Assembly (NCBI RefSeq): GCF_009932395.1
Contig: NZ_LSRS01000002.1
Span: 345,210-409,209, forward strand
Length of the DNA: 64,000 nucleotides
Direction of reading: 5' to 3'
Source of the DNA: Sporotomaculum syntrophicum
GTDB lineage: Bacteria; Bacillota; Desulfotomaculia; Desulfotomaculales; Desulfallaceae
Within the stretch, counting starts at the first letter, position 1. Every line of letters starts with the position of its first letter. The translations under genes were made by a program, and so were the position numbers. This document shows positions 24,387-33,950 of this stretch, one piece after another. The notes beneath the pieces were generated by a model. The model was not told the DNA's origin and did no database searches. It saw nothing but the letters and a program-made list of their open reading frames with translations.

Positions 24387-25537
24387 CGTTGTTGTATGTC
24401 ATTTTTTTTGTGGCTGTTTTCGCTCCCCTTTACACTTACGCTATATATCCGCTGATTTTGAAAGCACTCCCTGCCCGGTCTTATGTCACGGACAACAACG
24501 CGGTTCCCCTGGTCTCGGTGTTGGTGGCTGCCTACAATGAGGAGTGCGTCATTGCGGATAAAATAAAGAATATGAGTGAGCTGGACTATCCTGCTGAGCG
24601 GATAGAATTCCTTATTGGCTCGGACGGCTCCTCCGACCGCACGGTGGAGATTGCCCGGTCCTGCTCGACTATGCCGAATTTAAAGGTTTTTGATCTTCCC
24701 CGGGGGGGTAAGGTGCAGGCTTTGAACGCGCTGCTCCGGGAGGCCGGAGGAGATATTCTGGTTTTCACCGATGCCAATACTTTGCTTGACCGCCAGGCGA
24801 TCCGCAAGTTGGTGAGCCGTTTCGGTGACCAGGCCATCGGTCTGGTCAGCGGTCTGCTCCATTACAGCGTAGACGAGAATTCGGGCCAAGGCGCGCAATC
24901 CCTGGGCACTTACTGGAAATACGAGAACTGGGTTAAAATGCAGGAGTCCAAGCTGGGCCGTCTGTCCGGCGCCAACGGCGGTCTTTACGCCATGCGCAGG
25001 GGTATTGTTCCCGAAATTCCACCGGGCATCGTTAACGACGATTTCTATATGGCTAACTACACCCTGCAGGCTGGCTGGGATGTGGTCATGGCGGAGGAGG
25101 CCGTAGCCTATGAAAAGCCTAACGATGCTATGAGCAGCCAGTTCAAACGCCATGTCCGGGACGGCGCCGGACACTATCAAGCCATGGCGGTTTTTTGGCG
25201 CATGCTGCTACCCCGGAAAGGTTCCTTTTCCTACGTGTCCCACCGGGTAGTTAAGTGGCTGGTGCCCTTTATGCTCATCGCCGCTTTTTTCTCGAACCTA
25301 GTCCTGAGCTTTTTCAGCCCGGTGATGCTGGTGGTCTTTTGGCTGCAGGTACTCGGCTATGGGGTATTACTTCTGAACTGGTTTATTAACCGCCGCGGCG
25401 GAAGGCTCCCGGGTATCGTCGGGAAGCTTATTCAGATGGCCTGCTATTTTATAGCGGTGAATATTGCTCTGCTGGTGGGCTTCTTTAAATACCTCGGCGG
25501 TAAGCAGAGCTCAACCTGGGAAACCCAAAGGGCTTGA
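24380..25537 (+). CDS. Glycosyltransferase family 2, membrane-associated
   Basis: A 385-residue GT2 enzyme. After an N-terminal membrane helix comes the GT-A domain: LVSVLVAAYNEECVIADKI near residue 45, LIGSDGSSDRTVEIA near 80, FTDANTLLDRQAIRKL near 132 (the metal-binding D-A-N variant of DxD) and NDDFYMANY near 215, with a basic RRG segment before it. Three membrane helices end the protein (about 300-375), as in processive or lipid-linked synthases. ATG 24380 overlaps the preceding stop by 7 bases. Sugar and acceptor unknown. Confidence 0.9.
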   Translation: MVTLLYVIFFVAVFAPLYTYAIYPLILKALPARSYVTDNNAVPLVSVLVAAYNEECVIADKIKNMSELDYPAERIEFLIGSDGSSDRTVEIARSCSTMPNLKVFDLPRGGKVQALNALLREAGGDILVFTDANTLLDRQAIRKLVSRFGDQAIGLVSGLLHYSVDENSGQGAQSLGTYWKYENWVKMQESKLGRLSGANGGLYAMRRGIVPEIPPGIVNDDFYMANYTLQAGWDVVMAEEAVAYEKPNDAMSSQFKRHVRDGAGHYQAMAVFWRMLLPRKGSFSYVSHRVVKWLVPFMLIAAFFSNLVLSFFSPVMLVVFWLQVLGYGVLLLNWFINRRGGRLPGIVGKLIQMACYFIAVNIALLVGFFKYLGGKQSSTWETQRA

Positions 25538-25541
25538 GAGC

Positions 25542-26648
25542 ATGAAAATTGTCTTTATTATAAGTAATTCCATGCAGGGAGGTGCACAAAAACACCTCCG
25601 GGATATGTTTCGCACCCTGTTAGGGCTGGGTCACGATATATACTTGATTGCTCCCCGGGGTTGGCTGGTGGACGAGCTGAAGGATACCCCGGACCGTCTC
25701 TTTATCACAGGTTTGAGCTGCTTTACCACAGGCCGGGTGAGGAATATGCTTGATGAAATTCAGCCGGATATTGTGAATACCTTTATTCTTAGCGGCGGCA
25801 TCTATGGCTATCTAGCCTGGAAAAAGAAAAAATACGGGCATATCTTTATTACCGTGAATAATCCCATCATATATGACGGGATTAAGCCAATAAACCGTTT
25901 TCTGTACCCCCGCTTTTATCGGTGGCTGGCCAGGGGCTGTTCCGGTTTTCTGGTCAAATCCGACAAGGTGCGGGACGAGGTGCGGCAGGTGATTCGCAAC
26001 CGCGTTCCCACCATGTCGGTAATAAACGGCATTGACTTCACTATTTTTGACCGCAAGCAAACTTATCCCGATCTGCGTTATGAGTGGAACATCCCCCGGG
26101 ATGGGTTTATTGTGTCCAGCGTGGGTGCGCTGGAGGTTCGCAAAGGGCACTGCTACCTGATTGAGGCCATTGCCAGGCTGGCTGCCGAGCACCAAAATAT
26201 TTATTGCTGCCTTGTTGGTTCCGGCAGTGAGGAGGCCAACCTCCGTGCCAACGTTGCCAGGTTGGGTGTTGGAGACCGGGTGCTGCTGCTGGGTAATAGA
26301 GCAGATATTAACGCCGTCCTGAGTAATTCCGACGCCTTTGTCCTGCCTTCCCTCCATGAGGGGCTCCCCAACGCTCTGCTGGAGGCTATGGCTATGGGGC
26401 TGCCCTGTGTTGCTACCGACGTGGGCGGTGTACGGGAGTTACTCCCGGATGCCGGCCTGGGCAGCGTAGTGCCGCCCAGGTCCGCCGAGGCCATTTACCG
26501 GGAACTGAACCGCTACCTGGCGGACCCAGAGCTCCGCAGGAGTACCGGGGAGCGGGCTTGTGAAAAAATTAAGGCTGAATATTCTCTGAAGGCGGCTACG
26601 GAAAATCTGCTGTCCGTATACCGGCAATGTATGGCCGGGGACCCGTAG
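25542..26648 (+). CDS. Glycosyltransferase family 4
   Basis: A 368-residue GT-B enzyme. The N-terminal Rossmann half begins MKIVFIISNSMQGGAQKHLRDM, the acceptor-side glycine loop. The C-terminal half has SVGALEVRKGHCYLIEAIARL near 190, VLLLGNRADINAVLSNSDAFVLPSLHEGLPNALLEAMAMG (given here as two joined motifs, the donor-binding E-x7-E region near 245-285) and VATDVGGVRELL. It sits in an ordered run of transferases, starting 4 bases after the GT2 stop, and should add one sugar of the repeat unit. Confidence 0.92.
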   Translation: MKIVFIISNSMQGGAQKHLRDMFRTLLGLGHDIYLIAPRGWLVDELKDTPDRLFITGLSCFTTGRVRNMLDEIQPDIVNTFILSGGIYGYLAWKKKKYGHIFITVNNPIIYDGIKPINRFLYPRFYRWLARGCSGFLVKSDKVRDEVRQVIRNRVPTMSVINGIDFTIFDRKQTYPDLRYEWNIPRDGFIVSSVGALEVRKGHCYLIEAIARLAAEHQNIYCCLVGSGSEEANLRANVARLGVGDRVLLLGNRADINAVLSNSDAFVLPSLHEGLPNALLEAMAMGLPCVATDVGGVRELLPDAGLGSVVPPRSAEAIYRELNRYLADPELRRSTGERACEKIKAEYSLKAATENLLSVYRQCMAGDP

Positions 26649-26660
26649 GAGCGTGGTGTC

Positions 26661-27758
26661 GTGAAACGAGTCCTGATTATTTCCAATACCATGGATGCTG
26701 GCGGTGCTGAAACCTTTCTAATGAAGGTTTACCGGTACATCGATCGTAACGTATTGCAGTTTGATTTTCTGGTAAACCGGCCGGGACGCAACTTTTATGA
26801 GGATGAGATCTTCGCTCTGGGCGGTAGGATGTACCGTGGTTTCTCAAAATCCCGCTACCCCGTAAAGTCCTTTAACCGCATCCGCCGGCTGGTGAAGTTC
26901 GGGTGTTATGATGCTGTCTTGCTGGTGGCGGTGCACCCGGTAGCCTGGCTGGATTTACTGGCGGCAAGGATGGGTGGGGCCAAAATCCGCCTGGTGCGCT
27001 CCACTAATTCCAGCTCCGGCGGAGGTAGCGTTGCAAATCTGCTTGCAGTACTTTCCCGACCTCTAGTAAGGACCCTGGCAACCGGCATGCTGGCTCCTTC
27101 CGATCAGGCGGCTGGGTGGCTGTTTGGGGATAAGGCAGTTAAAGAAGGCAGAGTGACCATCATCACCAACGGTCTGCCTTTAGAGCAGTACCGCTTTGAC
27201 CCGGACATTCGAGCCCGAGTACGAGATGAGCTTGGCTGTAAAGATGCCTTTGTGGTAGGGCATATAGGCCGTTTTAATAAACAAAAAAACCATAGTTATT
27301 TGATAGAGGTATTTGCACAGCTCGTGAGCCGGTGTGAGAAAGCCTGTCTAATGCTGGTTGGCACCGGGGAACTTGAGGGCTCCATCCAAGAGTTGGTCCG
27401 AAAAAAAGGGTTGGCGGAGCGGGTTCTCTTTTTAGGGGTACGTTCCGACGTGCCCCGATTGCTGATGGCTATGGACGAGCTTATTCTCCCCTCCCTCTAC
27501 GAGGGGATGCCCAACGTGGTTGTGGAGGCACAGGCCACCGGCCTGCCCTGCCTTATCTCCGACACCATTACCAAAGAGGTGGTACTCACGGATTTGGTGC
27601 AGCGGCTTCCCCTGGCTGAAAATAAAAGTATCTGGGTCAAGGAGAGCCTGGCGTTGGGTGTCCATGACCGGGGGTGCTACACTCGTATCCTGGAAGTAAA
27701 GGGATATCATATCCAGAAAACTGCTGAGCAGGTCACTGCCATGCTGCTGGATGGATGA
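26661..27758 (+). CDS. Glycosyltransferase family 4
   Basis: A 365-residue GT-B enzyme starting at GTG. N-terminal loop LIISNTMDAGGAETFLMKVYRY, then SYLIEVFAQLV near 210, RVLFLGVRSDVPRLLMAMDE and LPSLYEGMPNVVVEAQATG near 260-290, the usual donor site with Glu residues, then CLISDTITKEVVL. It differs enough from its neighbours at 25542 and 29107 to suggest a different linkage rather than a recent copy. The stop overlaps the polymerase start as ATGA. Confidence 0.92.
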   Translation: MKRVLIISNTMDAGGAETFLMKVYRYIDRNVLQFDFLVNRPGRNFYEDEIFALGGRMYRGFSKSRYPVKSFNRIRRLVKFGCYDAVLLVAVHPVAWLDLLAARMGGAKIRLVRSTNSSSGGGSVANLLAVLSRPLVRTLATGMLAPSDQAAGWLFGDKAVKEGRVTIITNGLPLEQYRFDPDIRARVRDELGCKDAFVVGHIGRFNKQKNHSYLIEVFAQLVSRCEKACLMLVGTGELEGSIQELVRKKGLAERVLFLGVRSDVPRLLMAMDELILPSLYEGMPNVVVEAQATGLPCLISDTITKEVVLTDLVQRLPLAENKSIWVKESLALGVHDRGCYTRILEVKGYHIQKTAEQVTAMLLDG

Positions 27759-29080
27759 CAAAGGAGCAGACAAAAGACATTATGAAAATCAACACCAGCT
27801 TCAATTTCAACCTTAGCTTGGATTACATACTAACCTGTTTTATGCCATTTTTGTTTGCCATGCTCGTTATTTTTGATTTTCCGCCCAATATCCGGCGGGC
27901 CGATTACAGCCAGCTGGGGAATACGGTGATCAATGGCCTGGTTATTCTTTTTTTCTGCATCACAGCGGTGTATTTTTTCAAGCGGTTCCAGTGGAGCATA
28001 CGGAATGTTCTCGCTTGCCTGTTCGTGGCGGGGTTTTTTGTTTACCAGTCCGTCCATACTTATTCCGGCCAGTTCCAGTTCAGTGTCTCTACAGCGTTGA
28101 CGGCCCTGCTCATCTGCGAGTTCCTGCTGCTGGATACATTTAGTAAGTTGAAGGTGTTCCATTATTTTCGCAAGATCATGGTGGTGTTGCTCTTCCTCGG
28201 CATCCTTGTCTACGGGATGCGCATGCTCCTGGGCACAGGGCTCTTTGAAAAAGCCTATTTTTATAGCAAGGTCCTTGCCGCCCACGGTTACTACTACTTG
28301 CATTTTAGCCATTTTTATATCCTTGAGGGGGGTTACGTCAGTCGGATGTGTGGCCCTTTTAACGAGCCCGGTGTGGTTGGCACCTTTGCGGCCCTGCTGC
28401 TCATTGCAGACCAGTTCAACTTAAGAAAAATAGGTAATCTCATCTTGCTGGTGGCGGGTGTCCTGTCCTTTTCCCTGGCCTTCTTCATCCTTTGCGCCGG
28501 CTATGTGGTGTTCTGTGCGATTACGGAAAAGAGGAAAGACCTGCTGGCTATGATCATGGTTGGGTTGTTCCTGCTGGTGTACCTGTTGCCCTATCTGCGG
28601 TCGGTCAACCCGGTAGTTGATGAGCTGGCCGCTCGTTTCGAGATTTCCGGCAAAGGTCTGGCGGGCGATAACCGGACCAACAGGGCTTATGATGCCTTTT
28701 TTGCCGTGTATATGCAGACGGAAGAGCGGTGGTTGGGCCTGGGCACCGGGGTAAACGATAGGTTTGGGGCTACTTTATCCTACAAAGATTTGATTATTGA
28801 CTACGGACTTGTAGGCTTTGCTTGTCTAATGCTGGGGTTGCTGCTATTACCCATGGCCGGTAAATGGGGGGAGCGCAAATGCATCTATTTTGTCCTGCTG
28901 TTCTTGATCTCTATCTACCAACGCCCCAACGTTATGACGCTGAGTTATCTGGCGCTTCTGTTCGGGGGCGTAGAATACATTTTCGCCCGGAGCATGGAGA
29001 TGTCTGATGCAGAGGCTTCGGTGCCCCTTTGGCTATCTGAGCAACCTGCTGGCCTGCCTTTCTCAGGTTTAAAGGAGTAG
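27755..29080 (+). CDS. Wzy-like polysaccharide polymerase / O-antigen ligase family membrane protein
   Basis: A 441-residue protein with about ten to eleven membrane helices and one large loop near residues 285-330 (SVNPVVDELAARFEISGKGL, NRTNRAYDAFFA), the typical shape of Wzy polymerases, which join lipid-linked repeat units outside the membrane. A conserved-looking SRMCGPFNEPGVVGTFAALLL segment near 190 is common in this class. It is the only polymerase candidate between the transferases and the flippase. Overlap ATGA with the preceding gene supports ATG 27755, though an ATG at 27782 is possible. Confidence 0.8.
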   Translation: MTKEQTKDIMKINTSFNFNLSLDYILTCFMPFLFAMLVIFDFPPNIRRADYSQLGNTVINGLVILFFCITAVYFFKRFQWSIRNVLACLFVAGFFVYQSVHTYSGQFQFSVSTALTALLICEFLLLDTFSKLKVFHYFRKIMVVLLFLGILVYGMRMLLGTGLFEKAYFYSKVLAAHGYYYLHFSHFYILEGGYVSRMCGPFNEPGVVGTFAALLLIADQFNLRKIGNLILLVAGVLSFSLAFFILCAGYVVFCAITEKRKDLLAMIMVGLFLLVYLLPYLRSVNPVVDELAARFEISGKGLAGDNRTNRAYDAFFAVYMQTEERWLGLGTGVNDRFGATLSYKDLIIDYGLVGFACLMLGLLLLPMAGKWGERKCIYFVLLFLISIYQRPNVMTLSYLALLFGGVEYIFARSMEMSDAEASVPLWLSEQPAGLPFSGLKE

Positions 29081-29106
29081 CAGGCATATTGGCGAGGTGG
29101 ACGAGC

Positions 29107-30240
29107 ATGAGGTTAAAAGTTATGCACTTGATTTCCGCCATGAATCAGGGCGGTGCACAGCACATCGTTCTGGACTACCTCAGACATCTGAAAGATGACC
29201 CTGCGGTGGAGTTAAAGCTGTTTGTGCTGGGGTATAAAGGGGATTCTATCTATGATCGGAGCTTGGTCAATGAGCATTTACCTGTGGAATATCTCAACAG
29301 CACCGGCTCCCGCTTACGCAATCCCCTGCTGCGGGTCTTGCAGAACTGGATCAGGCAGCTAAAAGCCGTCAACCGGGCAATCAGGATGTACCAACCGGAC
29401 ATTATTCACACCCATATCACCATTATTTTAAAACACGCTCTGCTGCCCACGGTGCTCAATCACGTGCCGCTCCGTTTCAACACTTTGCACAGCGACCCTG
29501 TTGTCTATCGAGGCCTGAACCTGCTACTGGTTAAATACTGCCTCCGTCTGGGAGGTTTCGTCCCGGTGTGTATCACGGAGGAGCAGGCGGAGAAGGCAAA
29601 AAAACGTTATGGTATCCGCAGCTATGAGCTGCTCCGCAATGGTGTAGATATTGAGGCCTTGCAGCGTGCCCGCATTTCCCGGGACGAAGCCCGGGAGCGC
29701 CTGCAGCTGCCCCGGGATGCCTTTGTGCTGGGCAGCGTGGGCCGGCTCGATAAAATTAAAAATTACGATTTTCTTCTGAATGTGTTTGCCGGTGTGCTTA
29801 CCCAAAAGGAGAACGCGCTGCTGGTGCTGGCAGGTGACGGTGAGGAACGGGCCGCTCTGGAACAGCAGGCACAGGTGCTGAACATTGCCCACCGGGTGCT
29901 CTTTCTGGGTAACCGGGAGGATGTGGCGGTTGTCTACTGTGCGCTGGATGTATTTGTTTTGCCCTCCCGCCATGAGTCCTGCTCCCTGGTAACTCTGGAA
30001 GCCCAGACTGTGGGGACTCGTTGTGTAGTCTCTGCGGGTATCCCGGCTGAGACCGCCGCCACCCCCCTGGTCCGGCGTCTGGCTGAGCATGCCTCTATGG
30101 AAGACTGGGTGGCCGCTATCTTGGATGATGGCTATGCGGGGAAGGTTGTTTGCCCCCTGTCGGTATACGATGTGCGGGAGACCACGGTTAGGCTGAAGGC
30201 AATGTATTTAAGGTATTGGAGCAATCGTGACCATGGCTAA
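29107..30240 (+). CDS. Glycosyltransferase family 4
   Basis: A 377-residue GT-B enzyme. ATG 29107 follows GAGGTGG. The N-terminus reads LKVMHLISAMNQGGAQHIVLDYL; DIIHTHITIILKHALLPTV and TLHSDP come near 100-130. The donor half has FVLGSVGRLDKIKNYDFLLNVF near 205, RVLFLGNREDVAVVYCALD and VFVLPSRHESCSLVTLEAQTVG near 270-300, with the E-x7-E acidic pair. Third GT4 of the cluster. Confidence 0.92.
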   Translation: MRLKVMHLISAMNQGGAQHIVLDYLRHLKDDPAVELKLFVLGYKGDSIYDRSLVNEHLPVEYLNSTGSRLRNPLLRVLQNWIRQLKAVNRAIRMYQPDIIHTHITIILKHALLPTVLNHVPLRFNTLHSDPVVYRGLNLLLVKYCLRLGGFVPVCITEEQAEKAKKRYGIRSYELLRNGVDIEALQRARISRDEARERLQLPRDAFVLGSVGRLDKIKNYDFLLNVFAGVLTQKENALLVLAGDGEERAALEQQAQVLNIAHRVLFLGNREDVAVVYCALDVFVLPSRHESCSLVTLEAQTVGTRCVVSAGIPAETAATPLVRRLAEHASMEDWVAAILDDGYAGKVVCPLSVYDVRETTVRLKAMYLRYWSNRDHG

Positions 30241-31201
30241 ATATTTTATCATCACCATCGACACAGAGGGCGATAACCAGTGGGACCTGTCCAGGGGCAT
30301 CTCCACAGAGAACGCCCGGTATCTGCCCCGTTTCCAGGATCTATGCGAGAAGTATAGCTTTAAGCCTGTGTGGCTGACTAACTATGAGATGGCCAAGGAC
30401 GCTTTTTATGTGGAATATATGAGGGACTGTCTGGTCCGCGGAGTTTGCGAGGTGGGTATGCATTTGCACGCCTGGTACAGCCCGCCGGAGTATTCTCTGC
30501 CCAGAGTCAATCAGGAACGGGCTTATTTGATTGAGTATCCCCCGGAGATTATGGAGGCGAAGGTCAAATTCATGACAGAGCTGCTGGAGGATACCTTTCA
30601 GAGGCAGATGGTCTCCCATCGCAGCGGCCGCTGGGCTTTGAATGAAACCTACCTGGCTCTGTTACATAAATATGGCTACCAGGTGGACTGCTCAGTTACC
30701 CCTCATGTGAGCTGGGCCGGCAAACCGGGTTGTACTGGAATTCCGGGGAGTGATTACCGAGCCGCGCCTGAACGGCCCTATTATATCTATACCGACCTGC
30801 TGGAGGTCCCGGTTTCCATTCGTAAAATAAGATGCTTTCAGCTAAAGCGCGTCCTTTCCCTGCGTGATTTTCTGCGGGAGTGTCGAGACTACATTAAGGG
30901 CAAGGAGCAGTGGTTGCGCCCGGATAAATTTCTTTCGGAAAAGGGTATGTTGCGCTTAGTCGAGATTATCTGCAAAGAGGATACGGATTACTTGATGTTT
31001 ATGATGCATTCCTCGGAGCTGATGCCTGGAGGCAGCAACACTTTTACTACCAAGCAGCGTGTGGAGGAGCTATTTGTCTGTATGGAGCGGTTGTTCTCTT
31101 ATATAGGACAAAACTATCAGGGCGTGACGTTAAAGCAATACCGTGAGCTTACCGCAGCTCGGGAAGGAACACGGAAGAATTGTGAAAAGACCGGCAATTA
31201 A
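30227..31201 (+). CDS. NodB-like polysaccharide deacetylase-type protein
   Basis: A 324-residue protein of the carbohydrate esterase 4 / NodB fold. It has ITIDTEGDNQWD at the start (the catalytic Asp and metal Asp region), VCEVGMHLHAWYSPP near residue 75 (metal His pair, here H-L-H-A-W), and SHRSGRWALN near 130, the RxGxW-like loop. No signal peptide or membrane helix is visible, so it may act inside the cell on a lipid-linked or nucleotide sugar rather than on finished polymer. GTG 30227 and ATG 30233 are both plausible starts; both overlap the previous gene. Confidence 0.75.
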   Translation: MTMAKYFIITIDTEGDNQWDLSRGISTENARYLPRFQDLCEKYSFKPVWLTNYEMAKDAFYVEYMRDCLVRGVCEVGMHLHAWYSPPEYSLPRVNQERAYLIEYPPEIMEAKVKFMTELLEDTFQRQMVSHRSGRWALNETYLALLHKYGYQVDCSVTPHVSWAGKPGCTGIPGSDYRAAPERPYYIYTDLLEVPVSIRKIRCFQLKRVLSLRDFLRECRDYIKGKEQWLRPDKFLSEKGMLRLVEIICKEDTDYLMFMMHSSELMPGGSNTFTTKQRVEELFVCMERLFSYIGQNYQGVTLKQYRELTAAREGTRKNCEKTGN

Positions 31202-32519
31202 CTCGCCCCGCCAGCTGGTGCGAAGGGTAATGGTCAGCGATTTCTGGTCTACGCTTATCCGGAATACCTTCACCAGCCTCTGGGGGACCGGCGGCGCTAA
31301 CGTTATTAACCTAATAACTCTTCTGATCATGGTGAATATGCTGGGTAACACCAATTATGGCCTATTCGTGCTGGCTCAGCAGTATATGGTTATTGTGGAC
31401 AGCCTGGTTAACTTTCAGTCCTGGCAGGGTGTGATCAAGTTCGGCAGCGAAGCTGTGGTGGACAAAAACGACAGTCGCCTGGCCTCCATCATCAAATACG
31501 GCTTCACCATTGACATTGTCAGCGCTGCTGCCGGTTTGGCCGTGTCCTTAATGGCCATACCTATCGTGGGCAGGCTTCTGCAGTGGGATGCCGGTCTGCT
31601 CTTTCTGGCTGTAATCTTTTCCCTGGAGATTGTGGTCCACCTCGGCGGCACCCCCACCGGTGTGCTCCGATTGTTTAATAAGTTTAACCTGGTAGCCATC
31701 CATGCCGTTGCCCTGGCCTTCGTACGCCTGGCGGCGGTTGCCATTTATGCTCTGTTTGCAGAGGTTAACCTGAAAAGCTTTGTCATTCTTTACGTCTGCG
31801 TGGATTTGGTCAAGCACATTGCTCTGCTCGCCATCGCCGCCCATATCGTGTCTCAACGTGTGGGCCTGCGGAAGGTGGCTAAAAGTAAATTGGGCTACGC
31901 GGGGGCGGGCTTTCTTCGTTATACTTTGTGGTCCAACATTGGCTCTACCGCAGATATTCCGATTAAATATTTTGATGTGTTCATCATATCCAAGATTTCC
32001 GTAGAGCTGGTAGCTATCTATAAGGTGTTTAAGCAGATTATTCAGGTGTTCTCTATGCTTACTACTCCCATAGCCCAGGCGATTATGCCCCAGCTGGCCG
32101 AGCTGATCGCCCGTAAGGAGGATGTCCGAGCCTATCAAGTAGTGCTGAAGCTTCGGAATTTCATTCTGACGGTCCTGCTCCCGATAACGGTGCTGTGCAG
32201 CATCGTGGCAGAACCTTGCTTCCGGGTTATTCTGGGGCCGGAATACGCTGAGCAAGTCGTGATGTTTATCGTTCTACTGTTGATCAATGATTTTGCCCTG
32301 TCTTATGTGGCGCTTCATCCCTTTTTTGCAGCGCTGGGTAAGGTGAGAGAGGATTTCTTCATCATTCTGGGCACGAATATCGTTTATCTGGTGGTAGCCT
32401 TTCTGTTGGTGGGTATCCTGGGTATCTACGGCATAATTCTCGGTACCGCGCTGCAGTACGTGCTTACTATTTATTCTAAAACTTACCTGATTAATAGGAG
32501 TCTGAGCCGGCTAATCTAA
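31182..32519 (+). CDS. Wzx-like polysaccharide flippase (MATE/MOP superfamily)
   Basis: Integral membrane protein that moves lipid-linked repeat units across the membrane for the polymerase. The predicted 445 residues hold about 12-14 helices, starting SLWGTGGANVINLITLLIMVNMLG, a segment typical of Wzx, and a loop FGSEAVVDKND near residue 90. GTG 31182 is chosen after GGAAG; it overlaps the preceding gene by 20 bases. A longer GTG start at 31143 would add 13 residues. It closes the Wzy-dependent set. Confidence 0.88.
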   Translation: MKRPAINSPRQLVRRVMVSDFWSTLIRNTFTSLWGTGGANVINLITLLIMVNMLGNTNYGLFVLAQQYMVIVDSLVNFQSWQGVIKFGSEAVVDKNDSRLASIIKYGFTIDIVSAAAGLAVSLMAIPIVGRLLQWDAGLLFLAVIFSLEIVVHLGGTPTGVLRLFNKFNLVAIHAVALAFVRLAAVAIYALFAEVNLKSFVILYVCVDLVKHIALLAIAAHIVSQRVGLRKVAKSKLGYAGAGFLRYTLWSNIGSTADIPIKYFDVFIISKISVELVAIYKVFKQIIQVFSMLTTPIAQAIMPQLAELIARKEDVRAYQVVLKLRNFILTVLLPITVLCSIVAEPCFRVILGPEYAEQVVMFIVLLLINDFALSYVALHPFFAALGKVREDFFIILGTNIVYLVVAFLLVGILGIYGIILGTALQYVLTIYSKTYLINRSLSRLI

Positions 32520-32539
32520 AATTGCCCATTTAGAAGGGT

Positions 32540-32569
32540 TTGAGTAATGTGTTGTTTATGTTATATAAT
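32540..32569 (+). promoter_or_regulatory. Candidate promoter for the nucleotidyltransferase gene
   Basis: TTGAGT (32540-32545), 18-base spacer, perfect TATAAT (32564-32569), about 65 bases before the gene. It makes the next gene independent of the polysaccharide run. Confidence 0.6.
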
Positions 32570-32634
32570 TAATCAGCGCCTACTAACTAAATGAGGATGT
32601 AGCCGGAGAGAGATGGTGTGCGAGGTGCGGTTTG

Positions 32635-33900
32635 ATGAGTCAAGCTTTTGATGATACTATATATTTATTTGCATGTGGAGCAAGAGGTTACGAGCCTGTG
32701 CTAACCCATGATATAGACGTTGTAAAAATATTCAACCTGGCTGTCTCTCAAGGTATTTGGCAAACTACCTTTATGGCGATAAAGAACCTCTATAAGCAAG
32801 GCCGGCTTGCCATCGACGAAAAAACGTTTGTTCAATGGAATAATGAGGTTGCAGTTAATTTAATTCACGTTACACAAAAGAATAGGGCAGTTAGCAGGGC
32901 CATGCAAGCGTTGGAACAAAATGGTATTCAATGTTGTCTGCTAAAGGGTGAAATTCTGGCAACTTTATACTATCATCCAATTAGCAGGGTATCCAATGAT
33001 ACTGATTTATTAATAGAAAAGAAATTAATCAAGAAGGCTGTGCATATTTTAAAACAATGCGGTTTTGAGGTTATACCCGAGGAGAAACCTTCTTATCATG
33101 TTTGTTGTAATCACCCTCAGGCCGGACTAATTGAATTGCATCATCGTTTATACGACGAGATTTTTGAAGATGTCTGGTTTGATAAAATGAGTTTAAATAG
33201 GGAGGCCTACAGACAATTAAAAACCAGTCAGGGTAATTACATAACCACCCTTGGTATAAACGACGGGTTGATTTTTGTTACACTCCATTTAATCAAACAT
33301 TTTTTATACGAAGGTGTGGGCATAAGACAATTAATGGATGTTCTGCTCTATATGAGTTATTATAAAGATGAAATTGATTGGGGTAGGTATGATAATTTAC
33401 TCGCTTATTTGAAATATGATAAATTCATACGTAACGCGATTGGTATTGGGGTGAAGTATCTCGGTTTTGCTGAAGCTGAGCTGCCCCAGAGCCAGTACGA
33501 TAATGTGATAATGCAAAAAATTCTTCTTGATATGGAAAATGGGGGGTTGTATGGCAAAAATGAAGTCGAACGCAAAGAATTTTATAAAGTATATACTGAA
33601 GAACGATTTAAAAGATTTAAGCAAGGTAGTTATAAAAATTACATGTATGAGCGGATGAAACCACAAGTGTTCAAAGCGTTGTTCCCTGCTCGAGGGAGGT
33701 TGTTAATAAATTACCCCTATGCGAGAAATAATCAGCTGCTGTTATTGGTTGCCTGGTTGCATCGGCTATTGAACTTTTTTTGGGGCCTATTTAACAAGGA
33801 AAAAGCAATTAAAGAGTATATTGGCTATCAAAGTCCGGTCTTAAGCAACGAGGTAATTAAAAAACGCATGGATATCATCAGGGAGTTAGATATGGTTTAA
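32635..33900 (+). CDS. NTP_transf_5 family nucleotidyltransferase
   Basis: The 421-residue protein matches the uncharacterised nucleotidyltransferase family: NGIQCCLLKGEILATLYYH near residue 100, then RVSNDTDLLIEKK near 121 (the S-x-D-x-D-like metal site, here N-D-T-D), and GLIELHHRLYDEIF near 165, followed by INDGLIFVTLHLIKHF. Members occur in Firmicute lasso clusters, where one (PsmN, as I recall) acts after the HprK-like kinase. This gene is 12 kb from the cyclase, with its own promoter, and is clearly more AT-rich than its neighbours, which suggests separate transfer. ATG 32635 follows GAGGTG by 7 bases. Confidence 0.82.
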   Translation: MSQAFDDTIYLFACGARGYEPVLTHDIDVVKIFNLAVSQGIWQTTFMAIKNLYKQGRLAIDEKTFVQWNNEVAVNLIHVTQKNRAVSRAMQALEQNGIQCCLLKGEILATLYYHPISRVSNDTDLLIEKKLIKKAVHILKQCGFEVIPEEKPSYHVCCNHPQAGLIELHHRLYDEIFEDVWFDKMSLNREAYRQLKTSQGNYITTLGINDGLIFVTLHLIKHFLYEGVGIRQLMDVLLYMSYYKDEIDWGRYDNLLAYLKYDKFIRNAIGIGVKYLGFAEAELPQSQYDNVIMQKILLDMENGGLYGKNEVERKEFYKVYTEERFKRFKQGSYKNYMYERMKPQVFKALFPARGRLLINYPYARNNQLLLLVAWLHRLLNFFWGLFNKEKAIKEYIGYQSPVLSNEVIKKRMDIIRELDMV

Positions 33901-33950
33901 CTAACCAATTACTATTAAAGCATATTTGCTGGTAAGAGGGGGCCTGATTT

